Below are positions 20,804 through 30,413 of a stretch of DNA of 64,000 nt, in pieces. The notes under the pieces were generated by a model. The model did no database searches. It was not told the DNA's origin and saw only the letters and a list, made by a program, of their open reading frames with translations. A program made the translations under genes and the position numbers. Numbering within the stretch: the first letter of the stretch is position 1; each line of letters opens with the position of its first letter. This DNA is from Meconema thalassinum (Eukaryota > Arthropoda > Insecta > Orthoptera > Tettigoniidae), in NCBI GenBank assembly GCA_946902985.2, contig OX336400.1, forward strand, positions 171,255,043 to 171,319,042. The letters run 5' to 3'.

Positions 20804-23622
20804 TGTGCCCTTGTATATAACAGCGTCATATATACGAGAATCAAACTTCGGGGAGCGTTCAGTCCGGGTATGCTTTCACTAGAGCTCAAATACCAGACGG
20901 CTGCTTACAAATACAAGGACCATATGCAAAACTACAAACTAAGAAATGAGTGAAAAACAAATAAAATTACCACCATTTAATAACTGAATAAAAACAACAA
21001 AACATAAAAAATATAACATAAACAAAGTCCACCCTGAAATTTACTCCCACTGTACAAGAATTTACACAGATCTGAGTGGCCTAGAAAGGTCCACTCCAAA
21101 GAAATAAAATTGTGGATCAAAATTCCACTTGTCTGATTAATATGTATGCACGCGTATAACTACGCTAGAGAAGAAATAAGTACTTTTGATGGAGATTTGC
21201 TCACAGATGGAACAGCCAATATGCTTGCAAACCCCCATACTGCAAACCATTATTATGGCTTTATGGGTCACACTCGTAAAATAACATACCAAAAATTATA
21301 ATTTTACTGACACACGCAACCAATTAAAATGTATAAACTAGTTGATCTCCAGCGAGATCGCAGTGAGTCAGGAAACTCCCAGCAAAACAGAAGCTTGCCC
21401 AATGGCTCATATTGCTCAACACATACATGACAACAACGTGACCGAACATCGAGACGACCCGAGGTCAATGAACATGACAATAAATAAACAAGAAATAAGA
21501 TGCCTAAAACCCGATGATATTTACATGAAATAAAAGCATGAGTAAGCTAACACGGTGGAAATCGATCGATCAAAACGCGAACAGCACCCATTTACTGATT
21601 ACAATTCTTTTATCATTAAACAGGCTTTATTTTAATATAAGATAAACATTTACGAAGAACGGAAACCTGGTCCGTGAATACTAATGAGCACAGCTTGCTC
21701 CTTATCTGATGGAGTGCGCCGGGTAGAAATACCTTCACTTACCACTCATTAACGTCTGTGTTCAAAACCAGCCCTCCTTGTCGAAGCTTTGAGTCATGCT
21801 ATTTATAACAAGAGACTAGACAGTCCCGTTACGCCACCTGTTAATCGCGACACAAAAATTCACACACTTCTGCCAATTTCAAAGAATTGCAAGAACATCG
21901 TAAAGGGGGATTCCAACATTTTCCTCGCAAGGATTAAATGCTTATCCTGGACATAGCTTCAGACAGAACCAGGGTTCCCGAAAACTCCTATCCCATAAAA
22001 CACATATTTGCAGACTCAACAAAGCATTTTGGGCAGACACAACACAAATCTACCACGGGCCGACACTCCAATCAAATATCCATAGATTTTGTGTACCACG
22101 ACACTAAAAGAGAAACTTCACCAACAAATAAAGTAATTGGGCAGATGACCCCTCACTTAACAAAAATGCAACAAACGGCAATTAACACACAAGCCTGTGT
22201 AACAATAAAAATCTATACAATAAAAAGATTTCCCACCAATTCTATTATCTACTCTAGTTAATTCAGTTTCGCTTCTGTTATGATATCGGTTCCCAATTTG
22301 CGTCGCTTAGCCGTGCATTTTACGGTAGCGACACGCACTCGAGTACGCTTGCCCCGTGTACTTGACATCAACAAAAAAAATCTTCACACAGATAGAATAC
22401 ATGCCACGTTGCTCATGAATTATACTAAAGTGTGTCAGTACCACAAACCAACTACAATAAAACACGAAGACAAAAGTAAAATAAAATATTTACACAAAAT
22501 AATATGTTCCCACAAAACCATAACCAGTTTGTCAAATAATTAAATTATTTTAGTACTCATTCCTCTCTCTGCGTCGTCTCATCGAACATCGCCTGACATT
22601 CTCTCTCCAAAGTGTTTAGCTCATCTCAGACCACATGGAGCCGTAGAAACGTTGGTTCGATGTCTTTCTCTGGGTCTGGAGTTCCATCTTGACGTTGAAT
22701 AAAAATAAAAAATTAAATGTTATTTATAGTCACACGTAATTTTCTATCTAAATTTTGCCAATAGCTACTTCATTCACCATCTGTCTAGTGCAAAATTAAT
22801 CGTAGACTTTCCCTAATAGTTGTAGTCGTGGGAGATTACTAAAATCTTACAGATACACAAATTTCACACTCAGCTGTGCGCACACAACTTTATTATAATG
22901 TTTTCAATAATGACCCTATCTCTGATAAATTTAACGCAGTATATCTTCACGGTATGGAAAAGAATAAGTGATCACCTCACGGTGTCACCAAGAATCATCC
23001 TCGTCGTCACTCAGGCGACAGTATTTATGTGAATTTAGCAAAAGGACGGAGGGAGAGGGAAATCTATCACTAACTTCTATAATAATGCGACGATTGGCAT
23101 GCAACAGGTATCAAACAGTTTGAAATATTATACAGGTCACAATGGGGCTATCGTGCTCTGGAATCGATCATAGATTTCGTTAATCCAATCTTTCCCGCTT
23201 TCAACTTCAAGCCGGCGTCAGACGCTCCCTTGGCGCTAAAATTGGTGACCCTCTCTGATTGGTAGTTCATGACGTCAATATCACAGTTTAGAACAGAAGC
23301 TTCTGTCCTATGATTGGTTGAAAGTTCCTCTCGTCTCTCTCATCCAGCGACTATCTTACTCGTAACGCTAGGGTGACAAAGAAATTACGGTCTGAAATGA
23401 GTCAGGACCCCAACACACCTTTGTCTGATAAAGTATCTGTCAAACATTCCGATCTCGTCACTCCTTTGTTTCAGGACTGGGCACGCTCAAACGTACTGTC
23501 TCCATATAAGCTTGACATTTCGCAATCCAGTCTGGCCTTCCTGTATGATTCTGGCAGTAAAATCAGAATATAATGAAATGAATAATTAGAATCATTAATA
23601 TGCGTAGCTTATTAAGGGTTCA
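20804..23622 (-). repeat. 3' LTR of the Gypsy element (2819 bp)
   Basis: On the element strand it starts TGAACCCTTAATAAGC and ends GGGCACA. It is the downstream LTR because the genes run on the minus strand. Several plus-strand open frames of 60-107 codons inside it are antisense, present in both LTRs and unlike any protein I know. Confidence 0.92.
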
Positions 23623-23630
23623 CAACTCCC

Positions 23631-23680
23631 TTAGTTGGGAAAAATCGAACTTAGAGATAAAGTCGATTTTTCTTCCCTAA
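23631..23680 (-). other. Imperfect hairpin next to the polypurine region
   Basis: The arms 23631-23652 and 23659-23680 pair with few mismatches (GGGAAAAATCGA against TCGATTTTTCTTCCC) around a 6-base loop. The hairpin lies just outside the 3' LTR boundary. On the element strand the purine run AAGGGAG (about 23626-23632) ends a few bases before the LTR and is the likely polypurine tract. Confidence 0.5.
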
Positions 23681-24010
23681 GTCACATGGTGCAGAATACT
23701 GGATTAGTCTCCCTTCAAAGTTCTCAGTCAGTCCGCCTCTGCTAGTTGACAAGTGTTTTCCTCGTTCCAATGTTTACATTCTCGCCCAGTCATTAGGACA
23801 ATACCAGTCTGCTGCTCACTTGCCCAGCGCTTCGCCTGGGGCTATTTGTTGCTTGAAGACTCTTCCCCTCTCTGTTGCTCGTCTGTCGACATACCTGTCA
23901 ACTCTGCTTGCTTCAAGATGTAAACAGGCCAGACGCTAATCACTTCCTCGATGTCGTGCTGGCTTCTGCTTGCCCCCCGTTCACTTGCATGATGTTGGAC
24001 GATCACGTAT

Positions 24011-25820
24011 TTAATTCGCTGCGTTATTTCTGACTTCCCAAGGCTCTCTGGTGTGATAAATTTTTAGATTTGCACTATTATATACAGACATGGTTCCTGT
24101 GCTTAATTCTTTGACTCGATATGCATTATTTCCAAGATTCCTCACTATGCTGAACGGCCCAACATACTTGGCACAGAACTTGTTGAATATCTTCTTTGCT
24201 GGATCAGATACAGCGGGTCGGCGTACGAGGACAAGCTCGTCTAATTCTAGCTCACGATGGAATCTCTTGTTTCTCACGCGGCGCAGCCTCCTGTCTGCCT
24301 GGTTCCTCATATGCACTCTGGTGCGCTCAATTCTTAAATCATGAGCTATATTGTGATCTTGTGGGCAATTAATGATGGTACTCCATGATCTCTCTGGATG
24401 CTGATTCATGTGTAATACCATAGGAATCTGTCCTGTCGATTCGTGCTTCGTAGAATTCATGCACGTCTCTATATCCTTGATCTTGTCCACCCACTTGTGA
24501 TGGTCGTTAGGAATGAAGATTCTCAGGTACTTAGTGACGCATTTAATTGCCCTTTCCGAGGGATTAGCCTGGGCGTGGCGTATGCTAGATAAAATGTGCT
24601 TTACGTCCATATCCTCCATTCCTTTTTTAAATTCGGCGCTCGTAAAGTAGCTGCCATGATCAGATAATATGAATTCTGGTTTTCCAAGGATGGGAATAAC
24701 TCTATTTCGTATGCGGCTAAGTACTTGTTTCGAGGTAGTTTTTTGGATTGGGCAAAGTACAACAAATTTGGAAAAAACATCCAGACAAACTAATAGGTGT
24801 CGGCATCCTCGCCTTCCCTTAGGAATTGGACCGAAACAATCTAGTGCCACCATTTCACAAGGTCTCTGAGGAAGCAGTGGTTTGGGGTACTGTTTCATCA
24901 GATAATTGTTTGGCTTTGTCCTCTGACACGGGTCACATGTTTTAATAACCTCACAAATAGTCGTCCTCATGCGTGGCCAAGTAAACGTCTCCCCAATGAT
25001 CGATTCAGACTTGTCGATTCCAATATGGCCGAGACTTTCGTGGACATGCCATGTCAATCCTCGCTGTAATGACGCTGGTACCAAGATGCGATATTTAGAG
25101 TGCTCTGCGTCCACAAATTTATGGAGTAAATTGTTAAAATAGTGAAACTTTCCTTCTTTAGCTCTGGCTTCACGAAATGCGGGTGTTCCTGGCGGCAATT
25201 CCCTTCTAAAATATTGGATCATTAGATACATCCATGGCTCCGCTTCCTGTTCTCTCTGGATTTCTCGTAGCTCCTCCAAAAATTCATGATCCTTGGGTGT
25301 TAATTCAATATGTTGAACACTCGCTGCTTCAACATTGTCAGGCTCAGGGTTCCTGCTAAGAGCATCCGGAATTACATTCATTTTTCCTGGGCAGTGCTCA
25401 ATCTCGATATTAAATTGTTGTAAGTAAATAGACCAGCGTGTGACACGTTCACTAGCCATAGACGTTTTGAACAGAAACGTCAGTGCCTTATGGTCCGTCC
25501 TGACAACAATGGGGTACCCATAGATGATTTTTTTCCATTGTTGGAAAGCATGGAGAATAGCTAGTAGCTCCAGCTCTGTTACAGTGTAGTTGCGCTCGTG
25601 TTTCCTTAGTCTTCGGCTGACAAATGCCAAATATGAGCGTTTGTGAAGGTTGGCCGGATCCTCTTGGTACAGCATAGCTCCCACTCCAATTAATGAGGCA
25701 TCCGCCTGGATTATAAACTTGCGGCCAAAATCCGGATAACCGAGCTTGATACAATTTTCCAGCAAAAGTTTGGTCGCTTGGAATGACTTTTCGCAAACAG
25801 CATTCCAAAGCCATTTATTA
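24011..25820 (-). CDS. pol: Gypsy pol: RNase H and integrase
   Basis: Minus-strand frame, open from about 25820 to the stop at 24011. The RNase H part shows DASLIGVGAML, TELELLAIL and RTDHKAL. Integrase follows: an HHCC zinc finger (HVHESLGHIG ... CDPCQ), then the catalytic D, D, E in ALDCFGP, LSDHGSYFT and NPSERAIK contexts. The C-terminal GPF module (YVGPFSIVRNLGNNAYRV) marks a Gypsy-type integrase. These domains make the cDNA and insert it into the genome. The reverse-transcriptase part is upstream in another frame; the break is at the A7 run (element strand) at 25822-25828. The first ATG at 25765 lies inside the RNase H region and is not a true start. All catalytic residues that I can place are present. 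Confidence 0.9.
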
Positions 25821-25821
25821 C

Positions 25822-26748
25822 TTTTTTTAACATCTCTTGCATGGGTTCTACTGTTTCTGTATAGCCAGGGCAGTTCTCCTTAAAGAATCCCGTTACGCCT
25901 AGGAAAGCACGGATGTGTTTTACTCTCGTCGGGGTCGGGAAATTCTTTATAGCCTCGAGCTTGGCAGGGTTTGGTCTGACTCCCTCCTGGTCTATTATGT
26001 GGCCTAAATATAGAATCTCGCTTTTGAAGAAGTGCGATTTCTTTAAGTTGATTTTAAAATTTGTTGTTCTCAGATTTTCCAACAATTTATCCAAATTTCT
26101 CATGTGTGTGTCAACGTTGTCCGATGCCAGCAGGATATCATCAATGTAGCGAACGGTCATCTCTTTCACCTCCTCCGTAAGATTTCGATCTAAAGCTCGT
26201 ATCAACGCACACCCAGCAGTTCTCACACCGAAAGGCATACGGACAAAATAATACGTTTGGTTATCAAACAAGAAGCCCGTAAGTAGTTGTGACTTCTCAT
26301 CTAATTCAATATGGTGGAAGGAATTTGTCAGGTCCACTGAACTGTAAATACTTTTATTTTTAAAACCTTTTAGGACATCTCTGACAATCGGCGCCGTGTC
26401 GTATTCCGGAAATATAAGTCGCTGGTTCAAATTTCTGGCATCCAGACATAATCTGATGGAACCATTCGGCTTGGAAACTGCCAAAATTGCATTTAAGTAA
26501 GGTGTAGGTGCCTTCTTAATAACCCCTGCCTGCAACATGCCATCTATTATTTGTTTCACCTGGCTGCGATGTTTTTCAGGAATAGGATACAGTCTACTCC
26601 TGAAAGGTGACCAATCCTGAACTTGCATCGAATATTGAAAATTTAGTATCTTCCCTGGAATCGTATCAAAAACTGCCTTGTGTTTCCTTAAAATTCCTTC
26701 TAACTGTTTCTTATGCTCACTCCCAAGTTGAACATCTCTGAGCCGCTC
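25822..26748 (-). CDS. pol: Gypsy pol: reverse transcriptase
   Basis: Minus-strand frame with the full Gypsy reverse-transcriptase series: PIPEKHRSQV, GVIKKAPTPYLNAILAVSKP, LCLDARNLN, SVDLTNSFHHIELDE, FVRMPFGV and the active-site YIDD (TVRYIDDILLAS), then YLGHIID. It copies the genomic RNA into DNA. A single in-frame TAG (26749-26751) separates it from the protease frame, with 41 codons of same-frame sequence between that stop and the first ATG at 26626-26628. At the other end the frame leaves the homologous reading at the A7 run. Both breaks look like point damage or sequencing errors rather than gene boundaries. Confidence 0.88.
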
Positions 26749-27477
26749 CTAAAATATCTCTTCAAAATAAGCCTCGTTATCATCTCCTTCCGTCAGTAGG
26801 GACCATAGTTCCTGGGACTCGCCCTCTTCAAGTTCTACAACAGCTGTGCCAATGACGTCACCCTCGGCCTCCTGTACCTCTTCGTTCGTCTCTTCCTGGA
26901 TCGCTTCTAGTGTCCATGAACTCACATCCCTTCCTGTGGTGATCTCATCCATATGCAAACCCACGTTATCTAAATTTACATACTCTCTGAAACTGACTGT
27001 ATTCTTGTGCAGATCTATCACGGCTTGATAGTCACAAATGAAGTTGGCTCCAAGAATAATATTAAAGCTCATCTTTGCCATTACGATGAAGGTCTGCCCA
27101 AATGTGTGCTCCAAAATATCAAGTTCAAGGTAGGCTTGATTTTTGCAAGTGACAGAGCGTTCAGGAATTACGCCTCTCACTTTGAGTTGTGGCACGGGAA
27201 TCATAGCAATCTTTTGACTCCGTCCCAACTCTCGAATTAGGGCCTCAGATACCAGACTAATCTGCGACCCCGTATCTAATAAGCACCTGACCTTTAATCC
27301 ACCAATCCTGGCGTATATAACCGGCAATTGTTTAATAATGTCGTTCCGCGGTTTCACCGTCTCCTCCAGGCAATCCTCCGGTAAAGCGATCCATTCCTCT
27401 ATGTGTGCGATGATCCAATCGCCTCCTCCCACATGCTGTTGCAATCCCAGGCTGTCTCCAATCTCACTTATCAAACG
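26749..27477 (-). CDS. pro: Gypsy protease region (start of pro-pol)
   Basis: About 240 codons in the -1 frame relative to gag. The aspartic protease active site is LLDTGSQISLVS (DTG) near residue 66, followed by LKVRG and the ILGANFICDY flap/C-terminal region. No ATG starts the frame: the first residues come from frameshifting on A AAA AAC (27483-27477). The first in-frame codon after the slip is CGT (27477-27475). It ends with an acidic tail and the TAG at 26749-26751, in frame with reverse transcriptase. The protease would cut Gag and Pol. Confidence 0.85.
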   Translation of the reverse strand, partial: RLISEIGDSLGLQQHVGGGDWIIAHIEEWIALPEDCLEETVKPRNDIIKQLPVIYARIGGLKVRCLLDTGSQISLVSEALIRELGRSQKIAMIPVPQLKVRGVIPERSVTCKNQAYLELDILEHTFGQTFIVMAKMSFNIILGANFICDYQAVIDLHKNTVSFREYVNLDNVGLHMDEITTGRDVSSWTLEAIQEETNEEVQEAEGDVIGTAVVELEEGESQELWSLLTEGDDNEAYFEEIF

Positions 27478-28389
27478 TTTTTTTTACAGCCTCGACCTCT
27501 ATTATCCTGAGGTCGAGTACTCTCCTGATGATCCTGCTGTCGCTGTAGACTTTCAGCCCCCTCGGTCTGAATGTTGGGATTTACTCTGTTGTCAATAGCA
27601 TTTTCCCAGCGTCCTTGCTCATTCCCCTCACTAGCATGAATTTCCTCTAAGTATTTCTGCGATTGAGCATGCCTATCGTTCCAGTCGTCTCGGTAGCTTC
27701 TAGAGTCCTCACGATTCTGAAATCTGCGGTCTTGCCATCTCTGATTTTCATTCCGATCTCCCCATCTCCTGTATGGTACATCTTGTCTCCGATTGTCCCT
27801 CCATTGTTGAAATCCTCGTTGTTGGAATCTATTCTGTCCTTGGAACTGTCTGTTGTTATTACGGTTGTTATCGTAATGTTGGCGCTGTCTTTTCTCGACA
27901 TCTTCCTGACCTCTCACGGGTGTTGAAATGTTTGTATTTGTATTGGTAGCCTGGGATCTTGTGTTTATCTGGCTCGGCTTAATCACCTCGGTTGTATTTA
28001 CCATTTCGACCTGTCTTCCAACTCTATTGTGTAAGTGGGACGTGGTTTCATCTATCTGGCGCAGGATCTGTTCAGCGTGTACCGCGTCTGAAACGTTAGC
28101 TGCGACCAATACCTGCTGAACGTTAACGGGAAGCTGGCGTCCGATAGTCATGACTAGCTCGGCCTCACTTAAAGGATTATCCAGATCTTTAAATTTAAGG
28201 AGCTGTGATGAAAAAAAATCTGAATACTTAGTTTGCTGAGTAGATTGGTACTTTCTGGAGTACAATTCCATTCTTAACCCCTGTTGATATGAAGACGACC
28301 AATACTTTCGAAGGAAAGCATGCTTGAATGCATCTAAGCTTTCAAACGTGTATTTGAAGCTCAAGTACCACGTTAAAACATTTCCAGTT
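27471..28389 (-). CDS. gag: Gypsy gag, capsid C-terminal and Arg-rich region
   Basis: Minus-strand frame starting in capsid-like sequence (SLDAFKHAFLRKYWSS, LRMELYSRKYQ, TKYSDFF), followed by ELVMTIGRQLP. It then has a nucleic-acid-binding region rich in Arg, Asn and Gln (about residues 160-235, with RQRQHYDNNRNNNRQ and QQRGFQQWRDNRRQ), and ends at CKKNV and TGA (27473-27471). I find no CCHC zinc knuckle. It overlaps protease by the frameshift signal. It is joined upstream to the coiled-coil part of Gag through a frame break in the T8 run (element strand) at 28390-28397. Confidence 0.8.
27477..27485 (-). promoter_or_regulatory. -1 ribosomal frameshift site A AAA AAC at gag/pro
   Basis: On the element strand, eight A followed by C sit in gag phase as AAA AAA AAC GTT TGA. 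The last seven bases, A AAA AAC (27483-27477), form a canonical slippery heptamer directly before the gag stop (27473-27471). A -1 slip enters the protease frame exactly. I did not model a downstream pseudoknot. A homopolymer sequencing error could imitate this arrangement. Confidence 0.65.
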
Positions 28390-29803
28390 AAAAAAAATCC
28401 ATCATGCGCAGTTGCCGGGCGGGAGCTATATCATTATCATTATAATAATGCTCGACTTCCCGCAAGAATGCCTTGGGTGTGACTCCAGAATTTTCCATAA
28501 ACTTAGCCGGTTTGAATTCATTAGAACGGATGATTTGTACAAGTTGAGGGTGCTGATTACCGTCATGTGGTGTAGAACTTCTCCCTATGTGATTACGAAA
28601 TTCTTCCGTGTTCCGAGCAAGTGGACTTTCCGTGTCAACCTGACTACCAGTTGAATGAGTCGCCACCGGGCTATCTCTGTCTCCATCTCTCCCCTTCTCG
28701 CCTAATGACCCTGCATTATGTTCCATAGAAAATAATTCTGCTTTTATCAGCCTGTCACCTTGTTCTTTAAATTTTGCTTTTATCTCATCTTCTAACGTCT
28801 GTATCCGTGTGTGGTTCTCCCCCAGCTTCTTAATTACCGCCAACCTTTCTTCCTTGGAGTCCTTACATAATTTTTGCCAATCCTTTCTAACGTTTTCTAT
28901 CTTCAGATTATTAGTGTCCTGGCTCACTTCGATCCGTTCCAAGCGATCCTCCATGCGTACATTGTTTTCTTCAATAGTGGCTTTTAATCCCTCCCGGTCT
29001 ACTTCTGCATTTTTCCAGCGATCTGTTGATTGGTTTTCGAGACGGTCTATGTCTTTTATAAGGCCGGTCACGTTTTCATCTACCGCCTTTATCTGTTCCT
29101 GTATAACTACGGTTATTTTCTCCACTTTATTAAATCTGTTTTGTAACCTGTCCTGTGCAGTTATAATTTCGCTATTTTTAGTTGTGCAGGCCAATTCAAT
29201 CTGTGCCAATTTTGCCAGAACTGTATCGTCTAAGTTATTAAGTTTAGCGTTAAACTGATCCTCAAGTTGTTTTATCTGTTTAACCTGCTTCTCATTGTTC
29301 TTACTTACATCTAAGGCGAGTAGTATAAGCTGTTTCCTTGTATGTTCTTTCATTTCAACCACTACATTATCGAGTTGCTCAGTGTTACGACTGTTTTGCG
29401 CGTCTATTTGAGAGTTTATTGATTCACTTTGTTGTGTCAATTGAGAACTAATATTATCATTTTGTAGAGCTAATTGTGTATTAATACTGTCATTTTGAAG
29501 CGCTAATTGTGTATTAATAGATTCATTTTGAAGCGCTAATTGTGTGCCAATAGATTCATTAATTTGGGCTTTGATCACCGCTGACTGTTCAACCCTACTA
29601 CTGTCTATTTGTGCCTTAAATGTTTCACTCTGTGCTATTAATTCCGCTGATTGTTCAGCCCTGCTACTGTCTATTTGTGCCTTAAATGTTTCACTCTGTG
29701 CTATTAATTCCGCTGTCATCTCCTGCCGTAACAACACCATTTGCTGCTGAGTGCGTGCCGCAGCGCTCTCTACAACCTGTCTTATTTCGTCTAAAGAAGC
29801 CAT
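28388..29803 (-). CDS. gag: Gypsy gag, N-terminal coiled-coil region
   Basis: The first sensible ATG is at 29803 (MASLDEIRQVVESAAARTQQQ); the open frame extends 25 codons upstream, but that part looks untranslated. The protein is a long coiled coil of about 400 residues. A 22-residue repeat (AELIAQSETFKAQIDSSR...) occurs twice, and a 12-residue SINTQLALQND-like repeat about four times. It ends with the start of capsid (FKPAKFMENSGVTPKAFL) and breaks at TAA after a T8 run, next to MMDFF. The capsid continues in the frame reached by a -1 shift. Confidence 0.8.
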   Translation of the reverse strand: MASLDEIRQVVESAAARTQQQMVLLRQEMTAELIAQSETFKAQIDSSRAEQSAELIAQSETFKAQIDSSRVEQSAVIKAQINESIGTQLALQNESINTQLALQNDSINTQLALQNDNISSQLTQQSESINSQIDAQNSRNTEQLDNVVVEMKEHTRKQLILLALDVSKNNEKQVKQIKQLEDQFNAKLNNLDDTVLAKLAQIELACTTKNSEIITAQDRLQNRFNKVEKITVVIQEQIKAVDENVTGLIKDIDRLENQSTDRWKNAEVDREGLKATIEENNVRMEDRLERIEVSQDTNNLKIENVRKDWQKLCKDSKEERLAVIKKLGENHTRIQTLEDEIKAKFKEQGDRLIKAELFSMEHNAGSLGEKGRDGDRDSPVATHSTGSQVDTESPLARNTEEFRNHIGRSSTPHDGNQHPQLVQIIRSNEFKPAKFMENSGVTPKAFLREVEHYYNDNDIAPARQLRMMDFF

Positions 29804-30413
29804 CACCACAATACACTTGAGAAAATAGAGAAAATGCCAATTGGCGATGTTCTCCGATACGTGCTTACATATTAACACAAATTTATATCAATTTACACAT
29901 ACTCAGTTCGTTTAAATTTATAAACACAATCCCATTAATCCAATAGCATCCCTGAGTATCCTTCATTTTACATAATTTAAAACTTAACCCACACATTCAG
30001 TTATTAAATGCTAGCCTTACAAAACGCTACAAGAACAGACTAATTAATCAAGTATTAATTGCCTTGGAAAAGCTACACGCCTTCCTATTACATACATGGA
30101 GTTGTCTTTCTATGCAAAGCTAATTTTTATCATTAATATGGGCGCCCAGTCTCACGATATTATCTTTACAAATGATGCAAGAAATAAAAATGTGTACTGT
30201 ATTTTACATTTGCAACTCCTGATTTTACTGTATAATTCACTCACTTGGCGGTAATACCTTCGCCATAACTACATTACTTAAAATTATCACATTCGGTGAT
30301 TCAAATACTGTCACATTCTGCCTCCACTTGTGGCGTGTCAGTTTATCAAAAAATGCGCTAGAAAAGCCTAAAACAGTGAAATGCCCCACGTAGGGTAATG
30401 CCAGCGTTGCCTA
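29804..30413 (-). other. Gypsy 5' leader
   Basis: 610 bases between the gag start and the 5' LTR on the element strand. The primer-binding site should begin at 30413, but the bases there (TAGGCAACGCTGGCATTACC) do not start with the usual TGG, and I cannot assign a primer tRNA. Confidence 0.6.

Noticed and set aside
21342..22543. Plus-strand frames of 63-107 codons in the LTR, repeated at 30952-32147
   Set aside because: Present twice only because the LTR is duplicated. They are antisense to the element and resemble no protein I know.
24090..29258. Plus-strand frames opposite the Gypsy genes
   Set aside because: Antisense shadows of pol and gag, which show full domain series on the minus strand.
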